Shown: piece after piece, positions 36,202 to 43,774 of the stretch
Layout: each line of letters opens with the position of its first letter
How positions within the stretch are numbered: the first letter of the stretch is position 1
Assembly: GCA_029260395.1 (NCBI GenBank)
Contig: JAJDDJ010000001.1
Coordinates: forward strand, 62,001 to 126,000
Reading direction: 5' to 3'
Source: Phycisphaerales bacterium
GTDB taxonomy: Bacteria; Planctomycetota; Phycisphaerae; Phycisphaerales; UBA1924
Length of the DNA: 64,000 nt
Notes under the pieces: generated by a model
Told to the model about the DNA's origin: nothing
Seen by the model: the letters and a program-made list of their open reading frames with translations, nothing else
The model's database searches: none
Position numbers and translations under genes: made by a program

Positions 36202-37386
36202 TTAGGAGAGGTCCGCCGCCCGCCACTCGCCACGCGCCCACGTATCGACGACGCTCTCGTGCGCGCCGCGGTAGAGCACGCGCAGGTCGTCCGCGCTCAA
36301 GCTCATGCCGCGCAGGGTTGGTGCGCTCATCGCATCGAACCGCTCGGGTTCGAGCATCGCAAGGTCGGGGTCGGCGATCGGTGATTCGCCGTCGTACGCA
36401 GTCTCGAACATAACCCGCAGGCTGGCGTACCGACTGGCGTAGAGCTGGCGGGCCTCGGCCTCGCTGGTCGCCTGACGGCCGCGCGGGTGTGCCGAGTCGT
36501 TGGCGAGCAGGTGCTCATCGGTGGTCACGATGTCTGACCCGAAGAGCAGCCTGCCGCGCCACCGCTCAAAGAAACCCCGCACCACGGGCCGATCGTGCGC
36601 GCTCAGCGCCCGCAGCATCCACTTGGTCGCGGACGTATCCAGGTACAGGTTCGAGTGCCGGCCCAGCAAGCCATCCAAGAACTCAAGATTCTCAGGCCAG
36701 CCGCCCATGTGCGCCGCGATCCACGGCCGGTCGTTGTACCGCGCCACCATCACTTCAAGGCTCGCGTACTGCTCGAGCTTGCTGCGGTAGCGGGCCGCGT
36801 CCGACCACTTGCTCGCGAACCACGTATCAGGGTCAGCGATGTGCACCATGAACATCATGCCCAGCTCGCAGGCCAGCTCCGCTTGCTTGACACGCCAAGG
36901 TGAATCAAACGGCACGACATCAGCCGGGTCCGCGCCATCGACCGCGGCCATGTCCCACAGCGCCGGCCCCCCCCAGAACTTCACGCACCGTGCGCCGAAC
37001 TCGCCGTGCCACCGGCGCATGACATCCAGATACGCCCCTCGGTGCACCGCCTTGGGATCGCCCACGCCCCAATCGGGAAATGCGATGAATCGCACCCGGT
37101 CGTCGAGCACCGTGCGCACTTCTTCGGCCCCCGCCAAGCGGCTCTGCGAGTACACACGCTCGATGCCGAAAGTCTCAGCCACCTCGCCGTACACCTCGGC
37201 GGCCCGCGAACCCATGATGTGCGCGTGCGTGTCGATGATCGGCACGACCGGCGGGCCAAGCTCGCGAGCGACCGCGAGGTAGTCGATCCCGAGGCGATTC
37301 TCCGCCCACTTGGGATGAGCGCCATCGCGCATGGACGCGAGCGATACGCTGTGGCCTGCGCTTCCCTGCTGCGGTGGGCGATGCAT
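36202..37386 (-). CDS. Amidohydrolase-2 family protein
   Basis: A 394-residue TIM-barrel hydrolase of the amidohydrolase-related family (PF04909 type). IIDTHAHIMGS near residue 52 supplies the first metal-binding His pair. FMVHIADPD, PWIAAHMGGWPEN and LLFGSDIVTTDEH supply the later His and Asp residues, so the metal site looks intact. Family members are decarboxylases or lactonases; the substrate is unknown. ATG 37386 is chosen because the upstream open frame runs through the divergent glycosyltransferase start. Confidence 0.82.
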   Translation of the reverse strand: MHRPPQQGSAGHSVSLASMRDGAHPKWAENRLGIDYLAVARELGPPVVPIIDTHAHIMGSRAAEVYGEVAETFGIERVYSQSRLAGAEEVRTVLDDRVRFIAFPDWGVGDPKAVHRGAYLDVMRRWHGEFGARCVKFWGGPALWDMAAVDGADPADVVPFDSPWRVKQAELACELGMMFMVHIADPDTWFASKWSDAARYRSKLEQYASLEVMVARYNDRPWIAAHMGGWPENLEFLDGLLGRHSNLYLDTSATKWMLRALSAHDRPVVRGFFERWRGRLLFGSDIVTTDEHLLANDSAHPRGRQATSEAEARQLYASRYASLRVMFETAYDGESPIADPDLAMLEPERFDAMSAPTLRGMSLSADDLRVLYRGAHESVVDTWARGEWRAADLS

Positions 37387-37437
37387 CGCCGATGCTATGC
37401 CGCCGACCGATCCACCCCCCTGACCCCCCCGCACTCC

Positions 37438-38610
37438 ATGCCACCCGCACCACGCCCTGAGACCGACCGACCCGCTCGCCCGCTTCGCGTCGCGCTGGCG
37501 CACGACTGGGCGGTCGTAGCACGAGGCGGCGAGCAGGTGCTCGAAGCCATAGCCCGTGCGCTCGCCAGCCGAGGCCACGCGCTCACGGCGCTCTACACCA
37601 TGGCCGACAACGGCTGCGACATCGGGACTTGCGTTGATGCCATCCCGCGCATCACGCCCGCGATCGGTCGGCTGCCCGGTGCGTCGGGCCCACTTCGGCG
37701 GTGGATGTTTCCCCTGTACCCGCTCGCGGTCGGGCAGCTCTCAAGCCGGCTCGCCGAGGACCACCACCGCGCGCCGATCGACCTTGTCGTCTCAACAAGT
37801 TCCGCAGCCATCAAGAGCCTGCGAGCGCCGCCGGGAGTCCCCCACCTCTGCTATTGCCACAGCCCGGCGCGGTATGCCTGGGCGCAACGCGCCGACTACG
37901 CGCAGGGCTCGCTGCTCCGCCGGCTTGGGCTCGCAGCGTACTCGCCTTGGTTCAAAAACTGGGACCGCAGGACCGCAAACCGGGCGACGCTCATGCTCGC
38001 CAACTCGGCGCATATCGCCACGCGCATCGCACGCTGTTATGGCCGAGAAGCTCCGGTTGTACATCCGCCTGTGCGCACGGAGTACTTCACTCCCGACGCG
38101 TCGGTGCGGCGCGAGCCGTTCGTGTTCATCGTCTCGGCCCTCGAACCCTACAAGCGCGTGGATGCAGCGATCGAGGCCGCTGTGCGCGCAGGCCGACCGC
38201 TCATCATCGCGGGCACGGGCTCGGACGAGCCCCGCTTGCGCGCGCACGCGAAGCAAGCCAGCGCCGCGCACTTAGTTCGGTTCGTCGGGCGGATCGACGA
38301 CGATCGGCTTCGAGACTACCTCCGCCGAGCGCACTGCCTGCTGTATCCGCAAACCGAGGACTTCGGCATCACCGCCGTCGAAGCCCAAGCGTGCGGAACG
38401 CCGGTGGTCGCACTCGCACGGGGCGGCGCGCTCGATACCGTCGATGACCCCGCAACCGGCCTGCTCGTGCCAACGCTTGAGGCATTCCCGTCAGCGATGA
38501 ACCGGGTGACGCACAACCCCGCTGCCTGCCGAGCGAACGCACTGCGCTTCAGCGAGGATCGGTTTGCCCAACGGTTCCTGATGCATGCTCGCACGCTTGC
38601 GGACGTATAG
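37438..38610 (+). CDS. GT4-family glycosyltransferase
   Basis: A 390-residue GT-B glycosyltransferase. The N-terminal Rossmann half starts with RVALAHDWAVVARGGEQVLE and has YCHSPARYAWAQR. The C-terminal half carries FIVSALEPYKRVDAAIEA, LIIAGTGSDEPRL and the donor-binding PQTEDFGITAVEAQACGTPV with its two Glu residues. It probably adds a hexose to a polysaccharide or lipid carrier. It diverges from the amidohydrolase gene; no other polysaccharide genes are adjacent. Confidence 0.92.
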   Translation: MPPAPRPETDRPARPLRVALAHDWAVVARGGEQVLEAIARALASRGHALTALYTMADNGCDIGTCVDAIPRITPAIGRLPGASGPLRRWMFPLYPLAVGQLSSRLAEDHHRAPIDLVVSTSSAAIKSLRAPPGVPHLCYCHSPARYAWAQRADYAQGSLLRRLGLAAYSPWFKNWDRRTANRATLMLANSAHIATRIARCYGREAPVVHPPVRTEYFTPDASVRREPFVFIVSALEPYKRVDAAIEAAVRAGRPLIIAGTGSDEPRLRAHAKQASAAHLVRFVGRIDDDRLRDYLRRAHCLLYPQTEDFGITAVEAQACGTPVVALARGGALDTVDDPATGLLVPTLEAFPSAMNRVTHNPAACRANALRFSEDRFAQRFLMHARTLADV

Positions 38611-38616
38611 CTCGGC

Positions 38617-39054
38617 TCACTCGATCGGAGCGACCTGCTTGGCGCGCACGATCCGCTCGCGGCCCGCCTCGATGCCCGGAACATCCAGCGCTACGCGCCC
38701 GCCCCACCGCTCGACCACGGCTTCAAGGAACCGCGACTCGCCCGGTGCCACGCTCACGCTGCGCACCGCGCTGCTCTCGGCCTGCACGCGGATGAACCGC
38801 TCGCCCGGCTCAACGGGCATCGCTACATACTCGCCCCGCCTAACGAATCCCCGGCTTGCACCGTCGACCACCACCTCGAGCGCTTCGCCGCCCGATCCGT
38901 CCACGCGATAGACGTAGACCATGCCCATGCCCGCGGCGACCGGCTCGGGGCGGAAGTAGGATCCGCTGCTCGGCGCACTCTGGCAGCCCGAGAGCCCTGC
39001 GACCGTGAGGCACGCGAGCAGCAATGTGAATGGCAGATCAAGCTGGCTTGTCAT
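38617..39054 (-). CDS. Small lipoprotein
   Basis: 145 residues with a lipoprotein signal (LLLACLTVAGLSGC, Cys near residue 24). The following ~110 residues are a beta-rich domain (MGMVYVYRVDGSGGEALEVV, GEYVAMPVEPGERFIRV) similar in layout to DUF2846-type lipoproteins, which I offer only as a guess. It lies 5 bp downstream of the flavin reductase-like gene and is likely co-transcribed with it. Confidence 0.72.
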   Translation of the reverse strand: MTSQLDLPFTLLLACLTVAGLSGCQSAPSSGSYFRPEPVAAGMGMVYVYRVDGSGGEALEVVVDGASRGFVRRGEYVAMPVEPGERFIRVQAESSAVRSVSVAPGESRFLEAVVERWGGRVALDVPGIEAGRERIVRAKQVAPIE

Positions 39055-39059
39055 GAGGC

Positions 39060-39512
39060 CTACTCCGATGGGGGCTCACCGAAGACCGCGAGCACCTGCC
39101 CAATGTACAGCTCGTGGTCCGCTTCGAGGTCGAAGTGGCGGACCACCTCGCAGTCCATCGCACGAACGCACTTCTGCAGCACGGGCGAACCAGTCACGAG
39201 TTTGATCACGGGCACACCGGCGAATGGGTCGCCCTGCTCTTCCTCGGTGAGGTCCTGGGCGAAGAGCTTGCGGGCGAGTTGACTGTTGGGGCCGAGCTCG
39301 CAGACCGCGAACACACGGCTGTCGCGTATCACGGGTGCGATCCAGTGACCCTTGCGTGCGGCGACGCAGATCAGCTGTGGCTCGGTGGCACACGCCTGCA
39401 CGGAATGCACGATCACACCTGAGCGCAGGTCATCGTGATGCGATGTCATGACGAACGTGCCGCGCGTCAGCGAGTCCACGGCTCTCTGGATGTCGCTGGC
39501 TTGTTCGCTCAT
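39060..39512 (-). CDS. Flavin reductase-like FMN-binding protein
   Basis: 150 residues starting at ATG 39512. SLTRGTFVMTSHHDDLRSGV matches the opening of flavin_reduct (PF01613) domains, followed by QACATEPQLICVAARKGHW and the C-terminal DCEVVRHFDLEADHELYIGQV block with its His. Such proteins reduce flavin with NAD(P)H or bind FMN as small electron carriers. The upstream region holds the mraZ promoter on the other strand. Confidence 0.85.
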   Translation of the reverse strand: MSEQASDIQRAVDSLTRGTFVMTSHHDDLRSGVIVHSVQACATEPQLICVAARKGHWIAPVIRDSRVFAVCELGPNSQLARKLFAQDLTEEEQGDPFAGVPVIKLVTGSPVLQKCVRAMDCEVVRHFDLEADHELYIGQVLAVFGEPPSE

Positions 39513-39703
39513 CGAGGTCCGTCCTCGCGGCTGCGCTGGCTTGTCCAGCTTTGGGGACAAAAGCCTGCCGATCGTCGAATCCCCCACAACGCTGTGGCCC
39601 GCCGGAGTGTACATCGGCAGAGACTAACCGAATATAATACGAACATATCGAACTTGTCCACAAGCGGCTCACATTCTGAACGAATGGGGCCGATCATGGG
39701 CTC

Positions 39704-39733
39704 AATGTGTTGACAAGTGTTGATTTGTGTAGC
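39704..39733 (+). promoter_or_regulatory. Candidate MraZ box: three GTGT repeats at 10-bp spacing
   Basis: GTGT occurs at 39707, 39717 and 39727, each in the context (A/T)(A/T)xGTGTxG. MraZ proteins bind three or more short direct repeats at 10-bp periodicity (TGGGN in E. coli, AAAGTGK-N3 in mollicutes). The last repeat is about 38 bp before the mraZ start. A TTGACA (39710-39715) lies inside the box with CATCAT 17 bp further, so MraZ binding would cover the promoter. Confidence 0.6.
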
Positions 39734-39767
39734 ATCATCCCACTCATGACCAGCGAGGGGTGCCAAC

Positions 39768-40238
39768 GTGTCATTGATCGGCCAAGCAGAAGTCTCGATC
39801 GACTCGAAGTCTCGGCTGCCGATCCCCGCCAAGTTCCGCACCGAGTCGGCTGCGGATTCGGAGGCCCCTCGGCAGGTCTGGATCTCGACTCCCAGGGCCG
39901 ATGGCACGCTTTGGTTGTTTCCGAGCGCCACCTTTCACGCATTAGCGACGAGCGTCGAGCAGCCCCTGAGCCCCGACGCGGACTTGGCCGAGCTGAACAG
40001 GGTTCTCTTCGGCTATTCGGAGCGGATTACGGAAGACTCGGCCCATCGGCTCACCCTGCCCCGCAAGCACCTCGAGCTGGTCGGGCTGCCCAAGGACGTG
40101 ACCCTCGTGGGCACGTTGAATCATCTGGAAGTTCACGACCGGGAAGACTGGCTGAGCCGCGAGGCCGATCGGCTGGCTCGGTTGCCCGATCTCTCGGCCC
40201 GACTGGCCGCACAGAACCGAAGTCAGCCTACCGGTTGA
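39768..40238 (+). CDS. mraZ: MraZ transcriptional regulator
   Basis: 156 residues with two AbrB-like swapped-hairpin units: QAEVSIDSKSRLPIPAKFR near residue 7 and ITEDSAHRLTLPRKHLELVGL near residue 90. The latter gives the DxxGR-type site as DSAHRL. MraZ normally leads the dcw cell-division and wall cluster, but here rsmH/ftsL do not follow within the window. The start is GTG 39768 with GAGGGG upstream. Autoregulation is suggested by the repeats before it. Confidence 0.88.
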   Translation: MSLIGQAEVSIDSKSRLPIPAKFRTESAADSEAPRQVWISTPRADGTLWLFPSATFHALATSVEQPLSPDADLAELNRVLFGYSERITEDSAHRLTLPRKHLELVGLPKDVTLVGTLNHLEVHDREDWLSREADRLARLPDLSARLAAQNRSQPTG

Positions 40239-40681
40239 CCGAACGAATCGCGACACGCAGCCGCCCGCGGGCTGCACAGGACTTTCGTTACGCCGGAGCA
40301 CGCGCTCAGGACTGAGCGCCCGAACATCGGGTCAAGCGGATCGCCGAATCGGACTCGGCCCCGGACGCAAGGACGCGTCGACCCACCCCCGGCCCCGCTG
40401 CGGCAGCCCCACCCGGCTGTCGCGGCTTTCCTGGCCTCGCTCGGGCTGACCCGCCCGGATCCGAGGTCCACAAGCAAGACGCCGACGGGCAACAACCTCC
40501 ACACCCCACCCCGTTATCCGCGTCGTCTCTCGCGCCCGCTGGCAGCTCGCCGGCGGGCGTCTTTCGTTTTCGAACGCAAGCGTCCCGGCGCTAGCAGCGC
40601 CGCTGGCAAGTGCTATGGACAGGGACCTAGACTCCGTTGAGACGGGGTCTCAGACACTACTTGCCAATTGGAGCTCCGCCG
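40239..40681 (+). other. Non-coding interval after mraZ
   Basis: About 440 bp with no supported gene on either strand. Short frames in it are not convincing. It contains one terminator-like hairpin (40533-40570) and otherwise GC-rich sequence. I found no RNase P or tmRNA signature. Confidence 0.5.
40533..40570 (+). terminator. Terminator-like hairpin
   Basis: CGCCCGC (40533-40539) pairs with GCGGGCG (40553-40559), followed by TCTTTCGTTTT. It lies almost 300 bp after mraZ, so either the mraZ transcript has a long 3' end or a small RNA is made here. Confidence 0.6.
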
Positions 40682-41524
40682 ATGACCGCTTCACGCCTCA
40701 TGCCTGTCCTGCTTGCCGCTGCGGCGATGCTCGCTCTGGGCCCCGTGGCCAACGCCGATCTCACCACGCCCTCGGCGTACGGTTGGGAGCGAGAGGACGA
40801 TGGCTCGGCGTACTTCGAGTGGGACTTTTTCTTCTTGAGCAGCGGGGGCAACCTGCCCGACGTGGGCATGTTCCCTGACCCGCTGCCCGTTGGGTGGTCG
40901 GTGCCCGACGTGGCCGAGACCACAGGTGCCGCCTTCCTGACCTCGACGGGCAACATGTACTCGTTCACCGATGTCATGGAGTTCGAGGTGAGCGTCCCCA
41001 ACGCGGGCGATACTTCGCCGAGCGCCGCGACAACGGTGCTGTTGCAGGTGCGCACCCTTGGTCGCGAGATTGACTACTCCACCGTGCTCATCGACGGGCA
41101 AGCACCGGTCGAGATCGTCGAGTTGTTCCGCGAAGATCTCGAAGGTGACTTCGGCGGTGGGTTCGTTGTCGGGTTTATCGTCGAGCGGCTGTTCCGGTGG
41201 GAGCTCGCGGGTAACGCCAGCGAGTACACGATCGAGTTTAGAACCGCTGAACCATCGGTGAGTCTGGACAGAGTTTCGGTTGATACGTTCGTGCACGATG
41301 CGCCGTGCGTTGGTGACATCGCTGACGATTTCGGATCGCCGGTGCCCGACAGCATGGTCAGCTTCGGCGACTTCCTCGCCCTGCTCGGACTTGTCGGGCC
41401 GTGCCCCGGCGGCATCCCCGGCTGCATGGGCGACATCGCGGACGACTTCGGCTCGCTTGCCCCCGATGGCCAGGTGAGCTTCGGCGACTTCCTCGCCCTG
41501 CTAGGGCTGGTTGGTCCCTGCTAA
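40682..41524 (+). CDS. Exported protein with dockerin-like C-terminus
   Basis: 280 residues. A signal peptide (MPVLLAAAAMLALGPVANA) is followed by an unassigned beta-rich domain of about 190 residues (YGWEREDDGSAYFEWDFFFL, VLLQVRTLGREIDYSTVLI). Two dockerin-like modules then end the protein at LVGPC. Module loops are divergent (SPVPDSMVSFGD, SLAPDGQVSFGD). GGAG lies 9 bases before the ATG. Probably attached to the cell surface or an extracellular assembly through the modules. Confidence 0.8.
   Translation: MTASRLMPVLLAAAAMLALGPVANADLTTPSAYGWEREDDGSAYFEWDFFFLSSGGNLPDVGMFPDPLPVGWSVPDVAETTGAAFLTSTGNMYSFTDVMEFEVSVPNAGDTSPSAATTVLLQVRTLGREIDYSTVLIDGQAPVEIVELFREDLEGDFGGGFVVGFIVERLFRWELAGNASEYTIEFRTAEPSVSLDRVSVDTFVHDAPCVGDIADDFGSPVPDSMVSFGDFLALLGLVGPCPGGIPGCMGDIADDFGSLAPDGQVSFGDFLALLGLVGPC
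41312..41521 (+). repeat. Two dockerin-like modules, divergent copies
   Basis: 117-bp period as in the beta-helix gene, with loop changes. The DNA is clearly less like the other three pairs. Confidence 0.8.
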
Positions 41525-41616
41525 CGCACGCTTGTTCCATTGTTTGCTGAAAAAACAGGCAGATTGTGGCCGTTGCACGACCGAGAATGCGCTGGTTTCC
41601 TCTACATTGACGTCAT

Positions 41617-41642
41617 GGGCACAGGGGATTCGCCCCGTGCCC
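41617..41642 (+). promoter_or_regulatory. Conserved 5'-leader hairpin
   Basis: GGGCAC (41617-41622) pairs with GTGCCC (41637-41642), with an inner GGGG/CCCC. It ends 27 bp before the ATG at 41670. The same structure, in a conserved block from CGAGAAT through TGACGT, precedes the paralogue at 43775. Confidence 0.65.
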
Positions 41643-41669
41643 GCACTCGTGACCCAGAGGAGACCCTTT

Positions 41670-43412
41670 ATGAATCTGAACAAGCGCGCCGTTACCCGTC
41701 TCGTTGTTGTCGCTGGCCTCGCCACCGCTGGCAGCACCTTAGCCGCCACCCCGGACGACCCGATGGGCCGCCCCGCGGGCTACCAGGGTGTGAACAAGCC
41801 CGCCATCGACACCGCCGACCTGGTGAATGATGCCTTCGCAGGCGGCGGCCAGCAGGGCATCGTGCCCATGCGGCTGCCCGACACGCTCACCCAACCCGCC
41901 ACACCGGGCGAGGGCCAGGGCCCGCTCGAACACCCCGCGTCGGTCCAGGTCGAGTTCGAGACCGCGCCCACCAAGCAGCAAGAGAGCCTTGCTGCAGCGA
42001 TCAATGCCGCATGGCAGGCCGGCGACTACACGCTTGGCCGTGACCTGATCGATCAGCTGCGCGACACCGGCTTCGACGGCGGCATCGGCTTCAGCTACAT
42101 CTACGACGATCAGCCCGCCGGCAAGTTCTTCGATGCGTTCAGCCCCGAGCGCCGCGTCGGCGGCACGCGCACCGGCGCGACCACGTACGAGATGGACTTC
42201 GCGCCCAACGGAACGCTCTACGCGGTCGTAAGCTGGCCTGACACTTGGACACTCAACCGTTCCGCTGACGGCGGCAACACTTGGACCGAAACATACTCGT
42301 GGGGAGCCCAGCCCGGCGACGTGGACATCGCGGTGGTCGACGGCTTTGTCTATGTGGGCTATCTGTTCAGCAACACCGGTCGAATGCGACGCTTCGACGC
42401 TGGGACCGGAGCGAGCGATGCCGCCTATGGCTCGCCATTCCTCTTTACAGGCACCGGCGGCGAACTCCCGCTGCTGGATGTCGCCATCGAGGGCAACGCC
42501 GATACGTTCAACAACCGCATCTTCTTTGGCACGCTGAAGTCAGACGGCACGATCTTCTTCTCATGGGACGAATCCAGCGACGGCCTTACCCCGACGGAAC
42601 TGTCCCCGCTGATCGCTAACGCTACTCCCCCGCTCGACATGGCGTGGAACGCTGACTTCGCGACGTACGGCGTGTTCATGTCGTACGGTACCGCGACTGG
42701 TGACGCTGGCGTGTCGCGGTGGGACGGATTCAGCTGGCCGCTGACGACCGTTCAGCCCGGGCTCGCTGCGGGCGCTGACATCGCCATCTCCGGCTACCAG
42801 GACACGATTATTGTGGGGTACCAGCTCCCCGGCACTGCCGTGCAGTACGACATCTCGTACAATGGAGGCGACAGCTACGGCTTCGGTGCCAACTTCCCGA
42901 CCGCCTTGAACAACAAAACCGATGTAGCCGCCTCCCTCGGCTACGGGACAGCCCAACTCACCGGTGTCGAGGTCGGCGAGCCCGACATCCTCCGCGTCGT
43001 ACACCGCCCGACCTACGCGCCGGGTGCGTGGACCAACAATGTTGACTCCAACCAGATCGATGTCCTAACCGGCAGCAAGGTCGCCATCGAGGCGCTGCCC
43101 GCTTTCGGCGGCGGTGCGTACAGCTACGGCGTGATGCACATGGCCATTGGCGGCGTGCCTTACTTCGATCGCATCGATGACACTGGCTCGTGCATTGGCG
43201 ACATTGCTGACGACTTCGGCTTCCTCGGCGGCGACGGCATGGTCAGCTTCGGTGACTTCCTCGCCCTGCTCGGTCTCATCGGCCCCTGCCCCGGCGGCAT
43301 ACCCGGCTGCACCGGCGATATCGCCGACGACTTCGGCTTCCTCGGCGGCGACGGCATGGTCAGCTTCGGTGACTTCCTTGCACTGCTCGGACTCATCGGC
43401 CCCTGCCCGTAA
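41670..43412 (+). CDS. Exported Asp-box (sialidase-like) protein with dockerin-like modules, paralogue 1
   Basis: 580 residues. The N-terminus RLVVVAGLATAGSTLAA is a signal peptide. The mature part has a helical leader (KQQESLAAAINAAWQAGD), then repeated beta-sheet units. One unit carries a perfect Asp-box, SADGGNTW near residue 220, and a weaker SYNGGDSY near residue 405. This suggests a sialidase-like beta-propeller, though the catalytic Arg triad is not evident. Two dockerin-like modules end the protein. AGAGGAGA gives a strong ribosome binding site. The gene after it is a full-length paralogue. Confidence 0.85.
   Translation: MNLNKRAVTRLVVVAGLATAGSTLAATPDDPMGRPAGYQGVNKPAIDTADLVNDAFAGGGQQGIVPMRLPDTLTQPATPGEGQGPLEHPASVQVEFETAPTKQQESLAAAINAAWQAGDYTLGRDLIDQLRDTGFDGGIGFSYIYDDQPAGKFFDAFSPERRVGGTRTGATTYEMDFAPNGTLYAVVSWPDTWTLNRSADGGNTWTETYSWGAQPGDVDIAVVDGFVYVGYLFSNTGRMRRFDAGTGASDAAYGSPFLFTGTGGELPLLDVAIEGNADTFNNRIFFGTLKSDGTIFFSWDESSDGLTPTELSPLIANATPPLDMAWNADFATYGVFMSYGTATGDAGVSRWDGFSWPLTTVQPGLAAGADIAISGYQDTIIVGYQLPGTAVQYDISYNGGDSYGFGANFPTALNNKTDVAASLGYGTAQLTGVEVGEPDILRVVHRPTYAPGAWTNNVDSNQIDVLTGSKVAIEALPAFGGGAYSYGVMHMAIGGVPYFDRIDDTGSCIGDIADDFGFLGGDGMVSFGDFLALLGLIGPCPGGIPGCTGDIADDFGFLGGDGMVSFGDFLALLGLIGPCP
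43197..43409 (+). repeat. Two dockerin-like modules
   Basis: Two copies with 117-bp period, nearly identical in DNA to those at 32264 and 45329. Confidence 0.85.
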
Positions 43413-43448
43413 GCAGATCCGCGCACCTTCAAGTTGGCTTCATCGCAG

Positions 43449-43479
43449 CGGCCGCCCCTCAAAGGGCGGCCGTTGTTTT
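43449..43479 (+). terminator. Intrinsic terminator
   Basis: CGGCCGCCC (43449-43457) pairs with GGGCGGCCG (43464-43472), followed by TTGTTTT, 37 bp after the stop of paralogue 1. Confidence 0.85.
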
Positions 43480-43720
43480 CTGCGCTGGCTGCAACGCTTG
43501 CTTCTCGCCAGACCCAGGCGCGCCCGAGCGAGCAGGGTGGAGCCACCGGCCACCATGCGTGTGGCCCGACCGGCCGGGCGAGCCCGGGCAATCGCGGCAT
43601 CTGTCTACGGGTGGTTGGTCATCGCTAACACAAGCGTGATCCAGAATTTGCGACGAAATTGCTTGAATCGTGGCCGGTCTACATCCGAGAATCCGCTCGT
43701 TAGCTTTACACTGACGTTAT

Positions 43721-43746
43721 GGGCACCGGGGATTCTCTCCGTGCCC
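43721..43746 (+). promoter_or_regulatory. Conserved 5'-leader hairpin, second copy
   Basis: GGGCAC (43721-43726) pairs with GTGCCC (43741-43746), 28 bp before the ATG. The outer stem is identical to the first copy and the inner stem has drifted. Confidence 0.65.
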
Positions 43747-43774
43747 GATCGTGAACCCCAGAGGAGACCAATAG

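Noticed and set aside
36100-36384. Small + strand frame beginning before the amidohydrolase stop
   Set aside because: Most of it is antisense to the amidohydrolase gene and no ribosome site is visible.
40239-40681. Possible RNase P or other housekeeping RNA after mraZ
   Set aside because: The GAGGAAAGTCCG and ACAGAA core signatures of RNase P are not found on either strand.
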